From a virus: 24,776 nucleotides of DNA. Positions within the stretch are counted from its first letter, which is position 1, and each line of letters opens with the position of its first letter. The DNA lies in IMG/VR virus record IMGVR_UViG_3300030012_001719, positions 2,764-27,539 of that record. One strand, written 5' to 3'. Below the pieces are notes generated by a model. The model was not told the DNA's origin. It did not search any database and was given only the letters and a program-made list of their open reading frames with translations. A program made the position numbers and the translations under genes. Positions 6,093 through 14,388 of the stretch are shown piece by piece.

Positions 6093-7883
6093 ATGGCAAT
6101 AGAAAATACAAACATATTAAATGCACCTGCTAATGAAGATCTACTTAAAAATAGATTGATTTCTGATGAGCAAAAAATTGTTGATCAACAACCTAAAGAA
6201 GTTGCATCTGATGAAAAAGCAATTACACCAGATGTAGTTGTTCCTAGCTCAACAACTACGCAACCTACATTTAGTAAAAATGAGAGATTATCCTTAACTC
6301 TTTTACCTCTTGCTAGTGCTTTATTACAAGGTAAAAGATCTGGTAGTGGTAGTTTATTAGGAGATACACTTGCAAGTCTTGGTACAGGACTAGCTGGTAC
6401 TACAGAGGTTGCTTTAAAAATAAAACAGTTGGAAGCAGCTGATAGAACAAAAAAAAGTAGTACCCTAAAACAATATAAATTACAAACTGATCCAAACAAC
6501 CCAAACAAAAAAGTTCAAGTAGGTGGAGCAAGTTATACACCAGATATGAACAGAATATTTCAGTTAAGTGTTGATGATGTAAATGCTTATCCACAAGGTA
6601 CTTTTATTGAAGTAACAAAAGATCAAGAAGAAAAAATAACAAAAGTAGATATTAGAGAGGATTTTACAATAGATGGAAAAACATACAAAACAGGTAAAGG
6701 AGTGCCAGTTCCTCAAAGTGTAATATTAAAACAAAACAATGTTGATCCCAGTGTTTTTGGTGACACTACTACCACTAATCTATCTACACCTAAAAAGTTT
6801 ATTTTTCAAGAAGAAGTAACAGTAACCGTAAACGGAAAAAAGATAACCATACCCAAAGGAGAACAATTAGTCGCACCAGAAGTTGTTACAGCAGTCAATC
6901 AACAAATTGGAGTTGGTAAAGTTAAAGAAGCTCCTAAAGAATATAAACCAGATTCTTTTACTAAACAACTAACAAAAGTAAAAGGTATACTCGGTAAGGT
7001 AACTGATGAAAGCAACACACTAGAGAACAAAGTTGATGTGTTATCTGATGAAGATATATTTGATTTAAAAGCGTATGCCGACAAAATAGGAAAAAAACAA
7101 ACTTACACCATTATTGAAAATGGAGTAACAAAAACTTTTGAAGAAACCCCAATAGATATATTTAATAACTATAAGATAGCTTATGGTGAAACTGCTTATA
7201 AAGATTTATTGGAAAGAATATTTTTAGGTAAAGAGGGGTCAAGAGCTTTAGATCAAGAATTAGTAAAATTAGAGGGAGACAGTCCTAGAAACTTTATAAT
7301 GGATTTTGATGAGGCAGAAGTTGCGTTAGGTGATAAGAAAAAATTATTATCACAAAGTGTAAAACCTTTATCTGGAGGAGATGCACAAAAATTAGCATCA
7401 GCAGAAAGTGCATTAAATGCAATAAAAAATGCTAAGTCTATTATATTTGATAATGAAGGTAATATAAGAACTGGTATATTAGCAGCACCTGGCTCAAGGT
7501 TTTATGAGGCTGGTAGAAAGAAACAGTATTACAGAAGAGCTATAAGAATGGCTACCGAAATACTTTTAAGAGCAAGGTCAGGAGCAGCAGTTCCAGAATC
7601 AGAATTTCAAAGATATGATAAAATGTATGTGCCAAGTGTATTTGATGCACCTGAAGTAGCTAAGATGAAAATAACAGCTCTTGAAAATGAGTTTATAGCT
7701 ATGAGGCAATTATTAGACGAAGGAAGAGGACAGGACTTACAAAAAGGTATACAGTATGATGCAGATGGTAGAATAATATCTATGAAACCTTTGTCTGGTG
7801 CAAATGAGGATTTAGATTTAAATAATAATGAAAGTTTTAAAAACAAAGCTAAAACTGATGATGGTTTTTCTGGAAATAATTAA
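6093..7883 (+). CDS. Large probable internal virion protein
   Basis: A 596-residue protein, mostly polar. A short hydrophobic Gly/Leu/Ser segment lies near residues 66-106 (SLTLLPLASALLQ, SLLGDTLASLGTGLAG). The middle has beta-rich repeats resembling cargo or tail domains (EVTVTVNGKKITIPKGEQLV; DFTIDGKTYKTGKGVPVPQS). The C-terminal part holds RRAIRMATEILLRARSGAAV followed by PESEFQRYDKMYVPS, a motif I recall from several phage virion/ejection proteins. The ATG at 6093 follows the previous stop by 3 bases with only a weak TAAG ribosome site, suggesting coupling. The function is inferred from position and composition; the specific protein is not identified. Confidence 0.65.
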   Translation: MAIENTNILNAPANEDLLKNRLISDEQKIVDQQPKEVASDEKAITPDVVVPSSTTTQPTFSKNERLSLTLLPLASALLQGKRSGSGSLLGDTLASLGTGLAGTTEVALKIKQLEAADRTKKSSTLKQYKLQTDPNNPNKKVQVGGASYTPDMNRIFQLSVDDVNAYPQGTFIEVTKDQEEKITKVDIREDFTIDGKTYKTGKGVPVPQSVILKQNNVDPSVFGDTTTTNLSTPKKFIFQEEVTVTVNGKKITIPKGEQLVAPEVVTAVNQQIGVGKVKEAPKEYKPDSFTKQLTKVKGILGKVTDESNTLENKVDVLSDEDIFDLKAYADKIGKKQTYTIIENGVTKTFEETPIDIFNNYKIAYGETAYKDLLERIFLGKEGSRALDQELVKLEGDSPRNFIMDFDEAEVALGDKKKLLSQSVKPLSGGDAQKLASAESALNAIKNAKSIIFDNEGNIRTGILAAPGSRFYEAGRKKQYYRRAIRMATEILLRARSGAAVPESEFQRYDKMYVPSVFDAPEVAKMKITALENEFIAMRQLLDEGRGQDLQKGIQYDADGRIISMKPLSGANEDLDLNNNESFKNKAKTDDGFSGNN

Positions 7884-7893
7884 GAGATTATAG

Positions 7894-10254
7894 ATGGATA
7901 CAATATTACAAACAAGAGGTATACTAAACTCTACAAAACCAAAAATTTTAGAAAATGGTATCACTGTTACTTTAGATAAAAATTCTGGAGCTCCACTTAA
8001 AACTAGAATGATAGTTGGCAACGAAGAGGATAGACAAAGAAGATTAGAGCTTATAAAACAAGAACATCCAGACGCAGTTGGGTTGTTTGAAAAAAAATCA
8101 TATAGAGACTGGGCAAAAGCAAATAACGTAAGTGAAGATAATTTTATTTTTACTATAAAAGATGCTGATGGAAATGAAAAACAAGTTTTATATAACAATG
8201 AAGGTTTAGTTCCAGATTTAGGAGATTTAGGATCAATAGGTAGAGATATAGTTAGCACTATAGCTTATCCAGTAGGAGCTTTAGCTGGTGCACCAACTGC
8301 TATTGCAACTGGTGGAGCAAGTGTATTAATCGGTGGTGCTTTAGCAGCAGAGGGAGCTGGTCAGGCATATGATAGATTAATAGATATACTATCTAAAGAA
8401 TATGTAAGTAGAGGTAGTTTAACTAAAAATACTGTAGATGCTTTGACTAGAATTGGTATAGATATAACTGGTTCTAAAATATTTGATGATGTAGTAAGAG
8501 TATCTAAAAATTTTAGTATAAGAGACACAGTAAAAAAAGTGTTTGGTGTATCTGACACTGAAGTAAAACAATCAAAAGAAATATTAGAAAAAGCAAAGAA
8601 GTTAGGCATAGAAGTTCCAACTCTAGGTCAAGTTGTTGATAGTAAATTCATACAAGCACTTGAAAAAAGAATAGCTATGAAACCTATGGCAGTAGGTCCT
8701 TATTCTGAAATGATGAAAAAATATCAAGACCAGATGGCAAAGGCTTTAGTAAATTTATCAGAAAAATACGGTAAGCCTGTAGGTAGTGGAGAAGAGATAG
8801 CTATATTAATAAATAAACAAGCTCAACAAACAATAGAAAAAACAGATGCTAAAATTAATAATTTATATAATTTAGCATCAAAAGCCTTACCAACAAATGC
8901 TAGGTCTGATTTAAGAAATGTAAGAGCCTTATATGATGAGTTAGTTAATGCTCAAGAAGAAACAGTTGACCAAAGTAGAGGTAAAGTAATAAATGAAATA
9001 AAAAAAATATTAGATTTAAGTGAAAAGACAGTAGGTAGAAAAGGACCTTTACAACAAGGTTATACAGCACAAAATTTACTAGACCAAAGAAGTATTGTGT
9101 TAAGAAATATTAGACAAGGAGACTCAGCTCTAAAGGGAGACTTTACTAAATCAGAAGTGCCATTTCTTAAAAGATTACAAACTGCCTTGTTCAATGATAC
9201 GGAAGAGCTTGTAAATCAATATGGTGATGATGGTGCATTTAAATTATTAAGAGATGCACAAAATTTTAGAGCTACAGCACAAGAAGAGATTTTTGACAAT
9301 ACAAATGAAATTGTAAAAAGGTTTGATAAGAAAGCGATTAATGTATTTAATTTTGCATTAGACGGAACAAAAACAGGCTCAGAAAGAATCAAAAAAATTT
9401 ATGATGATATTTTAGATGAAAAAGGTAGACAGGATTTAACTGCAAGTTTAACAAGAAGAATGGGTTTTAAAAAACCTGATGGTGGAGAAGACTCTGTATG
9501 GAGCACAAGTACCTTTTTAAAAAATTATAATGATTATTCAAAAGATGCAAAAGATGTAATTTTTGGAAACACAGAGCTAAGAAAGAATCTAGATACTATT
9601 GTGGAAATAGCTAATCGTTCTATGGATGTAGAAAAGTTTGCTAATCCCTCTCAAACTGGATTTGAAACTTCTTCTGTTTTAATGCCTATGTTAAGTGTTA
9701 TGGGTGGTGGTGGAATGTATATGGGAGGAGCTAGTTTAACATCTGCTGCTGTTGTTGGAGGTGGTATTTATATGTCTCCAAGAGCTGCTTTAACACTAAT
9801 GACTAGTCCTAAATTTACTAGTTGGTTATTAAAAACATCCAAACAAGCTGATAAAAATCCTAACATATTAGCTCAATCTATTGGTAATTTGGCTGCAAGT
9901 GTTGTGGAAAAAGAAGTAGATCCTGCCTATGGTGAAGCAGTAGATGAATTTATAAACACTTTACTCTTTCAAGGTCAAACTGAAGAGATGTCACAAACCG
10001 AAACAAAAGATGTTCAAACTATGGCTCAAGCACAGCCACCAAAAGAAACTCCACAACAACAAGTGGGTAATGTTAATGTAACATCTCCAAGAATAAATAT
10101 AGATCCTACTACGTCTCAACCACCACAACAGATGGCTTCTCTCCCAAGTTCACCGTCTGTTGGTGGTGGTATCACTAATGTTGGAAATAAACAACAGTTT
10201 GGGGGTTTATTTCCTACCGACAATATTGGTAAACTAATAGCAGAAAAAGCGTGA
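7894..10254 (+). CDS. Large internal virion protein, probable DNA-ejection protein
   Basis: A 786-residue protein. Residues about 112-160 form a Gly/Ala-rich hydrophobic pair of segments (TIAYPVGALAGAPTAIATGG, ASVLIGGALAAEGAG), and a second one lies near 590-640 (SVLMPMLSVMGGGGMYMGG, LTSAAVVGGGIYMS). The centre (about 230-560) is long, helical and charged. The C-terminus is Gln/Pro-rich and ends GGLFPTDNIGKLIAEKA, an ending I recall from marine phage internal proteins. Size, membrane-insertable segments and place in the late block fit an ejected core protein of the T7 gp15/gp16 kind, but no lytic transglycosylase motif is visible. The stop overlaps the next start as GTGA. Confidence 0.7.
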   Translation: MDTILQTRGILNSTKPKILENGITVTLDKNSGAPLKTRMIVGNEEDRQRRLELIKQEHPDAVGLFEKKSYRDWAKANNVSEDNFIFTIKDADGNEKQVLYNNEGLVPDLGDLGSIGRDIVSTIAYPVGALAGAPTAIATGGASVLIGGALAAEGAGQAYDRLIDILSKEYVSRGSLTKNTVDALTRIGIDITGSKIFDDVVRVSKNFSIRDTVKKVFGVSDTEVKQSKEILEKAKKLGIEVPTLGQVVDSKFIQALEKRIAMKPMAVGPYSEMMKKYQDQMAKALVNLSEKYGKPVGSGEEIAILINKQAQQTIEKTDAKINNLYNLASKALPTNARSDLRNVRALYDELVNAQEETVDQSRGKVINEIKKILDLSEKTVGRKGPLQQGYTAQNLLDQRSIVLRNIRQGDSALKGDFTKSEVPFLKRLQTALFNDTEELVNQYGDDGAFKLLRDAQNFRATAQEEIFDNTNEIVKRFDKKAINVFNFALDGTKTGSERIKKIYDDILDEKGRQDLTASLTRRMGFKKPDGGEDSVWSTSTFLKNYNDYSKDAKDVIFGNTELRKNLDTIVEIANRSMDVEKFANPSQTGFETSSVLMPMLSVMGGGGMYMGGASLTSAAVVGGGIYMSPRAALTLMTSPKFTSWLLKTSKQADKNPNILAQSIGNLAASVVEKEVDPAYGEAVDEFINTLLFQGQTEEMSQTETKDVQTMAQAQPPKETPQQQVGNVNVTSPRINIDPTTSQPPQQMASLPSSPSVGGGITNVGNKQQFGGLFPTDNIGKLIAEKA

Positions 10255-10448
10255 CAAATAGTATGAAAACATTAGCACCATATATAGTAATTATCGTTAC
10301 AGGTTTAGTAACTTGGGGTAGTTTCTCTGCTCGACTAGATGAGGTAGAAAAGAAAGCTGATAACATTGCAAAGATACAGCAAGATATAGCTGTAATAAAA
10401 CAAGAAATAGTATGGATGAAATCTTTTCTTATTAATATGGATAAATAG
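10251..10448 (+). CDS. Small membrane protein with cytoplasmic coiled coil (possible holin/XhlA-like)
   Basis: A 65-residue protein from GTG 10251 (sharing GTGA with the upstream stop), or 61 residues from ATG 10263. One transmembrane helix (APYIVIIVTGLVTWGSF) is followed by a heptad-like coiled coil (RLDEVEKKADNIAKI, DIAVIKQEIVWMKSFL). This one-helix plus coiled-coil plan is shared by XhlA-like haemolysins, some small holins and many unassigned marine phage proteins. No endolysin was found nearby, so a lysis role is unproven. It ends in TAG, 14 bases before the next start. Confidence 0.6.
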   Translation: MTNSMKTLAPYIVIIVTGLVTWGSFSARLDEVEKKADNIAKIQQDIAVIKQEIVWMKSFLINMDK

Positions 10449-10462
10449 GAAGTGATAGAACA

Positions 10463-12106
10463 TTGCAAAATGAAGTTGACAATACTGGTATAAAAGCGAT
10501 AGAAGAACAAGACCTTGGCACCGTAACCGTAAATCCAAACGAAGAAAAAACAGTATCTACCTTTCCACAATTTACAGATGAAGCGAAAAGGCAAAGAGGT
10601 ATTGAGGGATTTAAATTATTCAAGAAAGGTTTTAAACAGGCTTTACCTTACATAGGACAATTAGGTTTAGATTTAGTACCTGGCTCTGGTATTACAGAAA
10701 TATTTGGACAACAAATTGATGTAGTAGAAGGAGGTAAAAGACTATCATTTCCAAAACAAGTTGAAAGAACTACAGAATTAGCTAAAGAAGGTAAAACTAC
10801 TGAGGCTATAGTTAGTGGTGTTGACACAGCACTAACAGGAGTAGCAGGAGTGGGTGAAGGTATTATGGTCGCTGGAGCTATGACTGGTCCTCTTGCTCCA
10901 TTACTTATTGGTGCAGGTTTTGCAATAAAAGGATTAGCAAAAGGTGGTAAATTAATTTTACAATCTACAAAAACTGGTAAAAAAATATTAGCTAATTATG
11001 ATGGTAACAAAAATGAAGGTTTTAATGTTACTGATTTAGAAATACCAAAAGATGTTGAGCCAGACCCAGACATACAAACTTTAGAAGATACTATAGATGT
11101 ACCCACAACAAAAACAGATGACACCGATACAGAAGTTGCTATACCAGAATTAGCAAAGGACCTTAATACTACTGAAGCTATTACAGGCTATGTAGTAGCT
11201 CCAAACAAATTAGATAGAGATCAGTTAGTCGCTAAAGTAGAGAACGACCCAGAAGTAAAAATTAAAACAGATAAATATTTAGAAGAGCAGGGTGTAAGTG
11301 GAGACACAGTTCCTATTTACAGACTTATAAATGTAGAAGATAAAGTTAAAAGAAGATTGGGAGACCCTTTTCCAGAAGTTCTTAAAAAAGCAGAAATAGG
11401 TAATGAGAGTATTATATCTGGCTCACTAACTCCTAAGGCTAATATAAAAACTTATGATTTCTTTGAACCTAAAGTAGGTGTGAATACCACCACTGAACTT
11501 GTTAGATATGATGTGCCTAGAGATAGAATTAAAATAGCAATGGGTGGTTTTAAAAATGATATTAAACAAAATGTAAATAAAAAACTTAAAGAAAAAGGTT
11601 TTGGTCAGGAAAAAATATCTGGATTAAAAACAGTAACTAATCCAAGTAAAACAGCTAAAGAATTAATAGATATGCAAGATGAAATAATAGCTGATGTTAC
11701 TGGGTTAGAAAAAACAGTATTGAATAAAGGACCTTCATTTGGTTTGTCTGATGATGTCAATGCAGCAAGAAATATAATAAACGGTAAAATTAAAACAGTA
11801 GAAGATTATAAAAATTTTAAAGGTCAAAGTTATTTTGCTTTGGATAGAGATGAGGCGAGAGGTTTATCAAATCAAGAATTTGAAAAAGCAAATAATATAG
11901 CATTAGAAAAGGAAGCTAACAAAATAACAGACTTTTATGGTTTACCAAGGTTAGGTGCAACTAAACAAGATGAAGGTATCAAGGCTTTAGAGAAAAAAGA
12001 TAAAGTAGATACTAAACCTAGAGATGAAAGCTCTGGTCACGCAGCTGATTATGTACCAGCTAATTACGGTCCACCAGCTCACGATATGAATATGGTGATA
12101 GAATAG
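10463..12106 (+). CDS. Virion-type protein with ART-like domain, ending at an in-frame TAG
   Basis: The frame starts at TTG 10463 with AGGAAG at 10447-10452 and runs 547 residues to TAG 12104-12106. Residues 1-60 are polar; 62-165 are an Ala/Gly-rich hydrophobic region (ALTGVAGVGEGIMVAGAMTG, LAPLLIGAGFAIKGLAK) as in internal virion proteins. After an acidic linker (190-245), residues 280-360 read DTVPIYRL, SGSLTPKANIKTYDFF and TTELVRYDVPRDRIKI, an order of a YR strand, S-x-T-P strand and (R)Y(D)VPxxRI strand that resembles phage ADP-ribosyltransferase (ART) folds. A second such domain appears to begin at HAADYVPANYGPPAHD (526-541), but is cut by the stop. The same frame stays open beyond the TAG to 13717. 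Confidence 0.65.
   Translation: MQNEVDNTGIKAIEEQDLGTVTVNPNEEKTVSTFPQFTDEAKRQRGIEGFKLFKKGFKQALPYIGQLGLDLVPGSGITEIFGQQIDVVEGGKRLSFPKQVERTTELAKEGKTTEAIVSGVDTALTGVAGVGEGIMVAGAMTGPLAPLLIGAGFAIKGLAKGGKLILQSTKTGKKILANYDGNKNEGFNVTDLEIPKDVEPDPDIQTLEDTIDVPTTKTDDTDTEVAIPELAKDLNTTEAITGYVVAPNKLDRDQLVAKVENDPEVKIKTDKYLEEQGVSGDTVPIYRLINVEDKVKRRLGDPFPEVLKKAEIGNESIISGSLTPKANIKTYDFFEPKVGVNTTTELVRYDVPRDRIKIAMGGFKNDIKQNVNKKLKEKGFGQEKISGLKTVTNPSKTAKELIDMQDEIIADVTGLEKTVLNKGPSFGLSDDVNAARNIINGKIKTVEDYKNFKGQSYFALDRDEARGLSNQEFEKANNIALEKEANKITDFYGLPRLGATKQDEGIKALEKKDKVDTKPRDESSGHAADYVPANYGPPAHDMNMVIE
12104..12106 (+). other. In-frame TAG splitting one 1084-codon frame
   Basis: The codon lies in the context GAA-TAG-GAA-TTT. 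The reading frames before (from 10463) and after (to 13717) are identical, so no frameshift is involved. The next 345 bases have no stop and no ATG, GTG or TTG codon in frame until 12452, yet they encode a plausible domain continuation. At least four other genes (3784, 10446, 15403 and minus strand 15398) end in TAG, so general reassignment of TAG is unlikely. A recent nonsense mutation, inefficient programmed readthrough or a sequence error remain possible. Confidence 0.85.
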
Positions 12107-13717
12107 GAATTTACACCAGAGGGTTATTCAACTTTTTCAACTGAAGTTGGTGATAATTATGAAGATTTAGGATTTTTTATAACCTCTCGTAGAGGCACTA
12201 AACAATATGATGAAGAAGTCGCTTTTTTAAATAAGTTAAAAGAAATCAAAGACAATCCAGATGCCGAGGTAACAATATATAGAGCTAGTCCTACTGATGA
12301 TTTAAGAGCTGGTGATTTAGTTACACCAATAAAATCTGATGCAGAAAATTATGTCGAGCAAAGTAAAGTCACAAGACAAGATATAAGAGATGCAGAAAGA
12401 GAAAGAAGACTACAAGGAGATGAGCCTGTAGATCTTGCCAAAGAAAAAAGTATGAGAACTATGGAAAAGATAGCTGATATTTTTCCAGAACCTGAAGTTA
12501 CACCTTCTAAAGTATTTACATATAAAGTCAAAGCAAAAGATCTTAGATGGGATGGTAATAATGGTTTAGTAAGGTGGGGTTATTTTCCAGAAGCAGATGT
12601 TGTATCACTAAAAGCTGATAAAGGTATAAAACAAATAGACACAGAAAATAAAGGATTAGGTTATCATAAAAACCCATATAAAACTTCTGTACAATTTTTT
12701 AATGATGTAGTAGATGGTAAGGCTAAACCACTAAAACAATATGAGTATATAATAGATGTAGGCAAAAGCACGAATGAATTTAGTCCTTACAATAATAGTG
12801 TTATAAATATATTGGATAGTAAAACTAAAAACTTTGCTAACCATATTAACACGAGTATACCTACATTTAAGGAAGCACAAATAGCCACGATACAGGCAGC
12901 AAGTGCTGTACTACCAAAGAACGCAAAGATATTAGATATAGGTCCTACTGAAGGTGGCTTTATGAATACCTTGGGTAAAGTAAGAAAAGATATACAAGGA
13001 TTAGGAATAGAGCCATCTGAAAAAGCTAATAGAGTATTTGGTATCATTAGTGAGCCTAATATGAAAACAGTTAAAAATGCTTTCTCTGGTTTTAAATCAG
13101 AATATAATCAAAAAGCATTTAAAGATGATGTTGATGCCGATATAGATATTACTGTTTTTGATAATGATACTATACCTGACAAATCTTTAGATATGGTATC
13201 TGAAAAATTTACCTTTCAATTTATAGATAATGAAAGAGCATCAAAGATTGATGTAATAAGTAAAAAACTAAAAGATGATGGCTTTGCTATATTTGAAGAA
13301 AAGTTTGTTCCTAATGTAAAAAATAAAGAGTACGAAGCTAACGAAGCAAAGAAAGATAAATTTAAAAGCAACTATTATAAGACAGAAGATATGACTAAGA
13401 AAAAAGAAGAAGTCTTGTTAGGTATGGAAAAAAATATGGTAGATGCTAAAGATTTTGAAGAGATACTAAAGGGTAAATTTAAACACGTTGTTCAGTATTG
13501 GGACTCTGGTAACTTCTCTGGCTATATAGTTTCTAATAGTGAAGAGAAGGTTAAAAGTTTTTTAAATAATATGCCAAGTTTAAAAAGTGAATACTCTAAT
13601 GTAAAACCTAATAGAGTCGTTCAAGGTATGACAACCAAAACAGAAAAAGTAGAGAAAAAAGCACTTGGAGGATTTGTAGATAGAAACACCTATGATTGGG
13701 TGTATATAGATGGTTGA
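12107..13717 (+). CDS. Continuation past the TAG: second ART-like domain and SAM methyltransferase
   Basis: The frame continues from GAA 12107 for 536 residues to TGA 13715-13717. The first part has DAEVTIYRASP then LRAGDLVTPIKSDAENY, the YR...GDLVTP pattern of phage ART-like domains, and ends with KVKAKDLRWDGNNG and RWGYFPE, typical of their last strands. Past residue ~150 from the ATG at 12452 comes a class I SAM methyltransferase: motif I AKILDIGPTEGGF (residues 159-170 from that ATG), an acidic GIEPSE, DMVSEKFTFQFID and KKLKDDGFAIFEEKF. It ends KALGGFVDRNTYDW. The ATG at 12452 has no Shine-Dalgarno and lies inside the domain, so independent start there would truncate it. Substrate unknown. 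Confidence 0.7.
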   Translation, partial: EFTPEGYSTFSTEVGDNYEDLGFFITSRRGTKQYDEEVAFLNKLKEIKDNPDAEVTIYRASPTDDLRAGDLVTPIKSDAENYVEQSKVTRQDIRDAERERRLQGDEPVDLAKEKSMRTMEKIADIFPEPEVTPSKVFTYKVKAKDLRWDGNNGLVRWGYFPEADVVSLKADKGIKQIDTENKGLGYHKNPYKTSVQFFNDVVDGKAKPLKQYEYIIDVGKSTNEFSPYNNSVINILDSKTKNFANHINTSIPTFKEAQIATIQAASAVLPKNAKILDIGPTEGGFMNTLGKVRKDIQGLGIEPSEKANRVFGIISEPNMKTVKNAFSGFKSEYNQKAFKDDVDADIDITVFDNDTIPDKSLDMVSEKFTFQFIDNERASKIDVISKKLKDDGFAIFEEKFVPNVKNKEYEANEAKKDKFKSNYYKTEDMTKKKEEVLLGMEKNMVDAKDFEEILKGKFKHVVQYWDSGNFSGYIVSNSEEKVKSFLNNMPSLKSEYSNVKPNRVVQGMTTKTEKVEKKALGGFVDRNTYDWVYIDG

Positions 13718-14354
13718 GCCAATATCCACTGCTCTTGCTGGATTGGCATTAGTTAAAAAAAGTGTAGAGTTCATAAAATCCAACATAAGCACAGCTAAAG
13801 ACATAGGTGATATTATCAACCACGTTGATGCTGCAATGAATGGTGAACAACAAATAATTAAAGAAAGAGATAGAAAAGGAGATGACCCCTTTGCTGTAGA
13901 GAACGTGGCTAAATCCGTATTAGATGCTCGAATCGCTAGAGAAAACCTACAAGAGATGAAACTGCTTATTGAGATGAGGTTCCCAGGTGCTTGGAATCAA
14001 ATACTAGCAGAAAGAAAAAGAAGAATAGAAGCAAAGAAACAAGCGATAAAAGAAGCTAAAGCAAAGAAGATAAAAAAAATGCAGGAGATAGAGGAGTATG
14101 TTAAGTATGGTTTTATAGCTCTTGCAACTGTTTTATTTATAGCAGTATCAGTAGGTATTACTATAAAGTTTTTTGTATCAATAACTAACAAAGTATATGC
14201 ACATAATATACAATATGATGATGGAAGCTGTAGACTATATGAACCTAAATATTTTCTAGTGTGTATGCAAGAGGGTCGTGCTTATGCCGACACAGAGTTA
14301 TATTTAGATTACAAAAAAAATCGTGGTAACTGGATTGTAGATGACGAAGAATAA
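13710..14354 (+). CDS. Single-pass membrane protein with coiled coil, unknown function
   Basis: A 214-residue protein starting MVEPISTALAGLALVKKSVE, with a moderately hydrophobic N-terminal helix, a long basic helical region (RKRRIEAKKQAIKEAKAKK, about 102-120) that is likely a coiled coil, one strong transmembrane segment (FIALATVLFIAVSVGITI, about 134-151) and a short C-terminal domain with two cysteines (SCRLYEPKYFLVC). The ATG overlaps the upstream stop by 8 bases. Similar proteins occur in late blocks of marine phages as far as I recall, without known function; a lysis or envelope role is possible but not shown. The cysteine pair beyond the membrane helix could form a disulfide if exported. 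Confidence 0.65.
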   Translation: MVEPISTALAGLALVKKSVEFIKSNISTAKDIGDIINHVDAAMNGEQQIIKERDRKGDDPFAVENVAKSVLDARIARENLQEMKLLIEMRFPGAWNQILAERKRRIEAKKQAIKEAKAKKIKKMQEIEEYVKYGFIALATVLFIAVSVGITIKFFVSITNKVYAHNIQYDDGSCRLYEPKYFLVCMQEGRAYADTELYLDYKKNRGNWIVDDEE

Positions 14355-14363
14355 TAGTATAAT
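14335..14363 (+). promoter_or_regulatory. Candidate sigma70-type promoter before the repeat protein
   Basis: TTGTAG at 14335-14340 and TATAAT at 14358-14363 are separated by exactly 17 bases; a second TATAAT overlaps at 14363-14368. CTTAAGGAG follows at 14374-14382, six bases before the ATG at 14389. This would give an extra transcript for the small basic gene. The -35 part lies within the end of the upstream coding sequence. Confidence 0.5.
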
Positions 14364-14388
14364 ATAATTTTAACTTAAGGAGATACTT

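Noticed and set aside
7818-8258. Minus-strand open frame of 146 codons antisense to a late virion gene
   Set aside because: It is a mirror of real plus-strand coding DNA; Leu/Ser/Phe-rich composition is typical of such shadows in AT-rich genes, with no ribosome site or neighbours on that strand.
10214-10594. Minus-strand open frames near the small membrane gene
   Set aside because: They lie antisense to well-supported plus-strand starts and have no ribosome site; Leu/Phe/Ser-rich shadow composition.
12104-12106. Whole-genome reassignment of TAG to an amino acid
   Set aside because: Other genes end in TAG, one with two TAG in a row (3784-3789), and their products end at plausible positions; reassignment would extend those proteins into non-coding or neighbouring genes.
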